From: Nitrospirota bacterium
GTDB lineage: Bacteria > Nitrospirota > Nitrospiria > Nitrospirales > NS-4
Assembly: GCA_005877615.1 (NCBI GenBank)
Contig: VBOD01000107.1
Coordinates: 1-53,464 of the forward strand
DNA: 53,464 nt
Direction of reading: 5' to 3'
The position numbers were made by a program, and so were the translations under genes. Positions 49,414 through 53,464 of the stretch are shown here, one piece after another. Numbering within the stretch: the stretch's first letter is position 1; every line of letters begins with the position of its first letter. Under the pieces are notes generated by a model. That model made no database searches. It was not told the DNA's origin and saw only the letters and a list, made by a program, of their open reading frames with translations.

Positions 49414-49719
49414 ATGCCAATCTACGTGAGCCTGGTGAAGTTCACGCGGGAAGGGATCATGACGATGAAGGAACAGGGCATCGACCGGTCCGAGAAGGTG
49501 AAGAAGAACATTGAGGAGCTGGGCGGGAAACTAATCGCCGCCTATTATTGTCTCGGGGAATACGATGTGGTGGCCATCCTACAGTTCCCGGACAACAAGA
49601 CAGCCATGAAGGCGGCGGTCAAGAACGCCTCGCTCGGACACATCTCGATCACAACGATGCCGGCATTGCCAAGAGATGAATGGGCCACGCTGTTGCGTGA
49701 GGTCTGGAAGAAGAAATAG
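49414..49719 (+). CDS. GYD-domain protein
   Basis: 101 aa. MPIYVSLVKFTREGIMTMKEQGIDRSEKVKKNIEELGGKLIAAYYCLGEYDVVAILQFPDNKTAMKAAVKNASLGHISITTMPALP matches the GYD family (LGEYDVV gives the name region). Dimeric alpha-beta barrel-like fold, function unknown. Strong ribosome site GAGGAGGAG. Monocistronic, convergent with atpF. Confidence 0.9.
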   Translation: MPIYVSLVKFTREGIMTMKEQGIDRSEKVKKNIEELGGKLIAAYYCLGEYDVVAILQFPDNKTAMKAAVKNASLGHISITTMPALPRDEWATLLREVWKKK

Positions 49720-49725
49720 GGCTGG

Positions 49726-50235
49726 TTAGCTTTTCTCGAAGTCCTTGGCGACCGCGGTGAGGGCCTCGTCGGCCAGTCTCTTATGGTCGGCGTCCGTCAG
49801 GCTTCGCTCGAGCACTCTCTCAGCGACGCGCAGGCCCAGTTCGCCGGCGTAGCGGCGCACCTCCTCCAGCGCCGTGCGGCGCTCCTGCTCGATCTCGCGG
49901 GCGGCATTCGCCTTAATCCGCTCCGCTTCGGCCGACATCCGGCGCTCGTTCTCTTCCATCATTTGCTGCGCCCGGACCTTGGCCTGGGCAATCATCTCCT
50001 CCGCCTCTTTTTGCGCGGACCTCATCTTGGCATCGTACTCGGCCATCCGCCGTTCGGCTTCCGCCCGCTGCCGCTCCGCCGCTTCGATGGTCTCGCGAAT
50101 TTTCCGCTCCCTGGCATCGAGGTTCTCCAGAATCCACGGAAAGGCATACTTGTAAAGGATGAGGAGCAGGATGCCAAAGGAGACCCACTCCCAGAAAAGC
50201 AGCGAGGAGAAGAACTGCGTGTCAAACTGCGGCAT
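49726..50235 (-). CDS. atpF: ATP synthase F0 subunit b
   Basis: 169 aa. One N-terminal membrane helix (FFSSLLFWEWVSFGILLLILYKYAFPWI), then a long charged stalk helix (ILENLDARERKIRETIEAAERQRAEAERRMAEYDAKMRSAQKEAEEMIAQAK). Forms the peripheral stalk. Last gene of the F0 cluster; no atpH follows, so F1 genes lie elsewhere. Confidence 0.95.
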   Translation of the reverse strand: MPQFDTQFFSSLLFWEWVSFGILLLILYKYAFPWILENLDARERKIRETIEAAERQRAEAERRMAEYDAKMRSAQKEAEEMIAQAKVRAQQMMEENERRMSAEAERIKANAAREIEQERRTALEEVRRYAGELGLRVAERVLERSLTDADHKRLADEALTAVAKDFEKS

Positions 50236-50250
50236 GAGGACTTCGTCCTT

Positions 50251-50481
50251 TTATTTGCGCAGGCCCATGATGATGAAGGCAATCACAATCCCATAGAGTG
50301 CGATCGCTTCAACGAGCGCGAACCCGATCCACATATACTTGCCCACTCGGCCCTCCGCTTCCGGCTGGCGGGCCACCGCCTCGATCATCTTCCCGAAGAT
50401 GTACCCGATTCCCACACCGGCGCCGGCGAACCCGGCGGCCGCCAATCCCATTCCCAACAGTGCGGCCGATGCAGCGTCCAT
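50251..50481 (-). CDS. atpE: ATP synthase F0 subunit c
   Basis: 76 aa, two helices. GMGLAAAGFAGAGVGIGYIFGKMIEAVARQPEAEGRVGKYMWIGFALVEAIALYGIVIAFIIMG: loop ARQPE and the ion-binding Glu in ALVEAIALYG. The residue after Glu is Ala and the helix-1 Gln of sodium-type rings is absent, so protons are the likely coupling ion. Confidence 0.96.
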   Translation of the reverse strand: MDAASAALLGMGLAAAGFAGAGVGIGYIFGKMIEAVARQPEAEGRVGKYMWIGFALVEAIALYGIVIAFIIMGLRK

Positions 50482-50515
50482 TCAGCGTTCTCCTTTCTCT
50501 CCGCGAGAGAGCCTG

Positions 50516-51409
50516 CTAGTGTGCGCCTTCAGCATGCCCGTGCAGGGTGATGGCATCGCCGAGGTATACACAGGTCAATATCGTAAAAATGTAAGCCTGA
50601 ATAAAGGCAATCCCGACTTCCAGGCCATTGATGGCGATGGAAAAGGCAAACGGGAGCCAACGGCTCCAGATCACGGTCAGGATAACTGGTATCAGAATGC
50701 ACATCCCGACAAGGCCCCACGTGCCTGTCGCAGCGATTACCCGACGCCGTCCCACAACCAATACAACCATGAGGATCAGGAGTCCGATTTTGACTGCCAG
50801 CGGGGCCGCTATCAAAGGAATTGAGACAACCATCCCAAAAAGGACAGCGAGAATCGTGTGCCCCGCCGTCATGTTGGCGAAGAGCCGGACCGCCAGTGAG
50901 AGCGGCCGCGCCAATTGGCTGACGAGTTCGATCGGCACCATGAGGGGAAGCAGCAACACGGGAGTCCCCGCCGGCATCAGGATCCCGAGAAACTTGATGC
51001 CGTGTAGCACGAACCCGACAACTATGCTCATGCTATACACGAACAACGCGAATGCTGCCGTGACAACGATCTGGCTGGTCACGGTGTACGAACCTGGGAT
51101 CAGCCCGAGGATGTTACAGAACAGAATGAACACGAACAGGGTCGCCACAAATGGAAAGAACTTCATACCTTTCTCACCCATCGTGTCCATGATCATATTC
51201 CTGATGAACTCCACCAAGATCTCGGCAAGGCTCTGCAGTCTCGTCGGGACGATCCGCTGCTGTCTGGCTGCAATGATCAGTAGGGAGGAGGCCAGGACGA
51301 TGATGATCCACATCATCACCACGGCTTTGTTTGGAGAAATATCCAGCCCGAACAGCGACAGCGACCCATAGGGGTGCAGTTCAAACGGGTGGAGGGGGTT
51401 GCTTTCCAT
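50516..51409 (-). CDS. atpB: ATP synthase F0 subunit a
   Basis: 297 aa. Several membrane helices; the essential arginine is in RPLSLAVRLFANMTAGHTILAVLFG. N-terminal DISPNKAVVMMWIIIVLASSLLII and EFIRNMIMDTMGEKGMKFFPFVATLFVFILFCNILGLIPG are typical. Forms the proton half-channels with the c ring. Confidence 0.96.
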   Translation of the reverse strand: MESNPLHPFELHPYGSLSLFGLDISPNKAVVMMWIIIVLASSLLIIAARQQRIVPTRLQSLAEILVEFIRNMIMDTMGEKGMKFFPFVATLFVFILFCNILGLIPGSYTVTSQIVVTAAFALFVYSMSIVVGFVLHGIKFLGILMPAGTPVLLLPLMVPIELVSQLARPLSLAVRLFANMTAGHTILAVLFGMVVSIPLIAAPLAVKIGLLILMVVLVVGRRRVIAATGTWGLVGMCILIPVILTVIWSRWLPFAFSIAINGLEVGIAFIQAYIFTILTCVYLGDAITLHGHAEGAH

Positions 51410-51412
51410 CGC

Positions 51413-51622
51413 TCAAAGACGTGACGCAGTCCGATACACGTTCAATAGACCCGCCGACATACCCAGGAAGACACCAATGATGATCCCGAACGGACTGGAG
51501 CTGAAATACGAGTCGGCCAGGTACCCCAAGCCGCCGCCAACGATCAGGGCGGCCACCAGCTCGACGCCGATCCGTGCGGCGATCGCGAGGCCTTTCCGGA
51601 ACGCATCGGGCTCATCTGCCAT
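51413..51622 (-). CDS. AtpZ/AtpI-like ATP synthase accessory protein
   Basis: 69 aa. MADEPDAFRKGLAIAARIGVELVAALIVGGGLGYLADSYFSSSPFGIIIGVFLGMSAGLLNVYRTASRL: two helices with the GGGLGYLAD...P.G..IG...G pattern of AtpZ. Related proteins help ring assembly or Mg2+ supply. First gene of the F0 operon, 3 nt before atpB. Confidence 0.9.
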   Translation of the reverse strand: MADEPDAFRKGLAIAARIGVELVAALIVGGGLGYLADSYFSSSPFGIIIGVFLGMSAGLLNVYRTASRL

Positions 51623-51684
51623 ACAAATTGACAGCGCCTGCGGTTTCCAGCGGCGCCCTTATCGCCCGGTGAAAAATCGGGCGC

Positions 51685-51713
51685 CATCTAAACAGAATCG
51701 CTGAGGGAAGTCA
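51685..51713 (-). promoter_or_regulatory. Promoter of the atpZ-B-E-F operon
   Basis: Minus strand TTGACT, 17 nt, TTAGAT. It is followed by a CGCCCG-ATTTTTCA-CCGGGCG hairpin in the leader (about 51661-51682). Confidence 0.55.
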
Positions 51714-51728
51714 AGGTTGCCGGATGCC

Positions 51729-51758
51729 TTGCTGGGGCCGTAACAGGTGGGTTAAGAT
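51729..51758 (+). promoter_or_regulatory. Promoter of the pabB-like gene
   Basis: TTGCTG, 18 nt, TAAGAT; start near 51765, leader about 20 nt to the GTG at 51785. Divergent from the atp promoter, with the two -35 regions about 16 nt apart. Confidence 0.5.
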
Positions 51759-51784
51759 GCCGCACACACCGAGGGCTCCTCACA

Positions 51785-53257
51785 GTGTTTCGAACCTCAC
51801 GCGAAACCTTCCTGAAGGCTTCCCCGCCCATCCCGCTGGCGACCGTCCTGCCGCTCCCGTCCTGCTCGACATTCGAGCTCTACCAACGCCTGGCTGGGGA
51901 CGGGCGCTGCCCCGTGCTGCTGGAGAGCGGCCAGGGACCCGGCGGTGTCGCCCCGGGACAGCGGTACTCGATCATCGGCGCTGATCCCGCGCTCCTGTTT
52001 CGCGGCACCGGGTCACACGTGGGCTGGTGCGCAAGAGGCGAGGAATGGATCATCCGTGCCGGGGATCCACTGGCGGCGCTTCGGGATCTGCTCACTCGCA
52101 TGGCCGTCCCCCGCCCTTCCGAGTTCCCTCCATTCTATGGCGGCGCCGTCGGCTATTTCGGCTATGACGTGGCCCGCTGGTTTGAGCGTCTCCCCCATCC
52201 TCCGCCCGATGACCTAGGTCTCCCAGATCTGGAGCTCGCCTTCCTCGACCTCGTGGCGGTCGTGGACCATCACCAGAAAGAGTTGTGGCTCATCTTCTGT
52301 CCCTTTGGGGAGCGCTTCATCAAGGAGTCGCGTGAGGAACTCTATGAAGAAGGGCAGGCTCGGCTGCTGGCGCTAGAGACCCGGCTGACAAGGTTGCGGC
52401 CCGTCTTGCCCGACACGAACCATCAGGTTGTGCCGCACGTGACGCCCGGCATGTCAGAGGCCGACTATACGGATCGGGTGCGACGGTGCCTCGACTACAT
52501 TGCAGCCGGAGACACCTATCAGGCCAATCTGTCCCATCGATTCGCCGTCGGTTTGGGTGGGCGGTCGCCGCGCTCCATCTACCGCCGCCTGCGTGAGATC
52601 AATCCCGCGCCCTTCGCCGCCTTGCTTGAACTGCCGGACGTCACGCTGGTCAGTTGCTCGCCGGAACGGCTCGTGCGGATCAGCGGGATCGAGGCGGAAA
52701 CCCGGCCGATCGCCGGCACCCGCCCGCGCGGCGCCTCCACGGACGAGGACCGCCTCCTGATCGAAGACCTGCTGATGAGCCCGAAAGAGCGAGCCGAGCA
52801 CATCATGCTCGTGGACCTGGAACGCAACGACCTGGGGCGCGTGTGTACCTTTGGCAGCGTCCGCGTGGATGAGTTCATGGTCATCGAGCGCTATTCGCAC
52901 GTGAGCCACATCGTGACCAACATCCGCGGCCGGCTCGCGCCAGGCAAGGACGCGCTGGACGTGCTCCGCGCGGTCTTCCCGGGGGGAACCGTGACGGGCG
53001 TGCCCAAGGTCCGCTGCATGGAGATCATCGACGAACTGGAGCCGGTCCGCCGCGGGCCTTACACCGGCTCCATCGGTTATCTCAGCCCGAGCGGTGACCT
53101 GGACCTGAATATCATCATCCGGACGTTGGTCATCGCAGGCGAGCGCGCCTACCTCCAGGTGGGCGCCGGCATCGTCGCGGACTCCGACCCGGCGCGTGAG
53201 TATCAGGAGACGTTGTACAAAGCTGAAGCGCTGCTGAAGGCCCTGAGAGAATCCTGA
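51785..53257 (+). CDS. pabB: Aminodeoxychorismate / anthranilate synthase component I
   Basis: 490 aa, GTG start. Chorismate-binding enzyme: TYQANLSHRF, PIAGTRPRGAS, MLVDLERNDLGRV, GGTVTGVPKVRCMEIIDELEPVRRGPYTGSIGYLSPSGDLDLNIIIRTLVI. The DLNIIIRT end and the following class IV aminotransferase gene favour PabB (4-aminobenzoate/folate). The PIAGT motif has Ala where E. coli PabB has the nucleophilic Lys (PIKGT) and is the TrpE form. So the exact product, aminodeoxychorismate or anthranilate, is not settled. Confidence 0.8.
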   Translation: MFRTSRETFLKASPPIPLATVLPLPSCSTFELYQRLAGDGRCPVLLESGQGPGGVAPGQRYSIIGADPALLFRGTGSHVGWCARGEEWIIRAGDPLAALRDLLTRMAVPRPSEFPPFYGGAVGYFGYDVARWFERLPHPPPDDLGLPDLELAFLDLVAVVDHHQKELWLIFCPFGERFIKESREELYEEGQARLLALETRLTRLRPVLPDTNHQVVPHVTPGMSEADYTDRVRRCLDYIAAGDTYQANLSHRFAVGLGGRSPRSIYRRLREINPAPFAALLELPDVTLVSCSPERLVRISGIEAETRPIAGTRPRGASTDEDRLLIEDLLMSPKERAEHIMLVDLERNDLGRVCTFGSVRVDEFMVIERYSHVSHIVTNIRGRLAPGKDALDVLRAVFPGGTVTGVPKVRCMEIIDELEPVRRGPYTGSIGYLSPSGDLDLNIIIRTLVIAGERAYLQVGAGIVADSDPAREYQETLYKAEALLKALRES

Positions 53258-53260
53258 GCG

Positions 53261-53464
53261 ATGTGGATTTATCTGAATAACCGGTTCGTGTCGAAGGAGG
53301 AGGCGAAGATCTCGGTCTTCGATCACGGCTTCCTGTACGGCGACGGCGTCTTCGAGACCCTGCGGAGCTATGGAGGAAAGGTCTTCATGTTGAGCGAGCA
53401 CATCGCTCGCCTGGAACAGTCGGCGGCCCGCCTTCATATCCCCATGCCGGTCAAGCGCAGCCGG
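53261..53464 (+). CDS. Class IV aminotransferase / aminodeoxychorismate lyase, N-terminal part
   Basis: First 68 codons; runs off the right edge. MWIYLNNRFVSKEEAKISVFDHGFLYGDGVFETLRSYGGKVFMLSEHIARLEQSAARLHI is the start of the PabC/IlvE/DAAT fold (FDHGFLYGDGVFE). Behind a pabB-like gene, 3 nt apart, PabC is the best guess; IlvE cannot be excluded. The PLP lysine lies outside the window. Confidence 0.85.
   Translation, partial: MWIYLNNRFVSKEEAKISVFDHGFLYGDGVFETLRSYGGKVFMLSEHIARLEQSAARLHIPMPVKRSR

Overview
The window is a high-GC bacterial chromosome segment (about 53 kb, mostly housekeeping genes). Gene content and style (MlaEFD with a repeat-bearing MCE protein, many TPR proteins, a separate F0 ATP synthase cluster, Rieske, cytochrome c and rhodanese genes) fit a Nitrospirota bacterium, probably a Nitrospira relative. 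This is an inference from gene content; no rRNA or marker alignment could be made. I recognised no tRNA, rRNA, CRISPR array, complete insertion sequence or prophage.

Layout. 1-1619: end of argC, then argJ (arginine synthesis). 1635-5666: a promoter and about 185-nt leader, then rpsB-tsf-pyrH-frr-alr in one tight run (translation, UMP synthesis, D-alanine). 5707-8321: mlaE-mlaF-mlaD lipid-transport operon. 8333-10700: a small accessory island rich in palindromic repeats, with a thiamine-binding-like protein, a coiled-coil protein and the most unusual gene here, a J-domain/ERCC4-nuclease fusion. 10698-19930: single genes and short operons (siroheme dehydrogenase, stand-alone CcmI-C domain, HNH nuclease, Rieske ferredoxin plus DUF3105, GGCT-like, [2Fe-2S] ferredoxin plus MoaB, CBS, MDR oxidoreductase, PhzF, MNT nucleotidyltransferase, SGNH hydrolase). 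20012-23720 (minus): rhodanese - OPT transporter - membrane-anchored protein - TPR protein, tightly packed. 23854-26760: small protein, cytochrome c, transglutaminase-like protein, and a TPR protein behind a sigma-54-like promoter. 26785-30971 (minus): pgl, B12/radical SAM protein, RluB/RluF-type pseudouridine synthase, unknown small protein. 31145-33975: phosphodiesterase/AlkP-family protein, M23 peptidase, CutA, rhodanese. 33986-44043 (minus): a long co-oriented block with lytic transglycosylase, ZapB-like, zapA, a possible structured RNA, rny, ymdB, xseA, xseB, tlyA and two NDP-sugar epimerases. 44156-48817 (plus): rlmN, an active/inactive M16 protease pair, larE. 48834-53464: receiver-only regulator, GYD protein, atpZ-atpB-atpE-atpF (minus), pabB-like synthase and the start of a class IV aminotransferase (pabC-like).

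Signals that gene calls do not explain: (i) the J-domain/ERCC4 fusion; (ii) a 45-bp element that codes in frame, with compensatory base changes that keep its hairpin, and that recurs at the tlyA start; (iii) two REP-like GGGGACAGGCTACTTTTC inverted repeats plus two other repeat families around the island; (iv) repeat-derived protein tails or inserts (SGNH hydrolase, M23 peptidase); (v) several promoters whose -10 box lies about 7 nt before the start codon (leaderless mRNAs); (vi) a 494-bp structured gap between rny and zapA.
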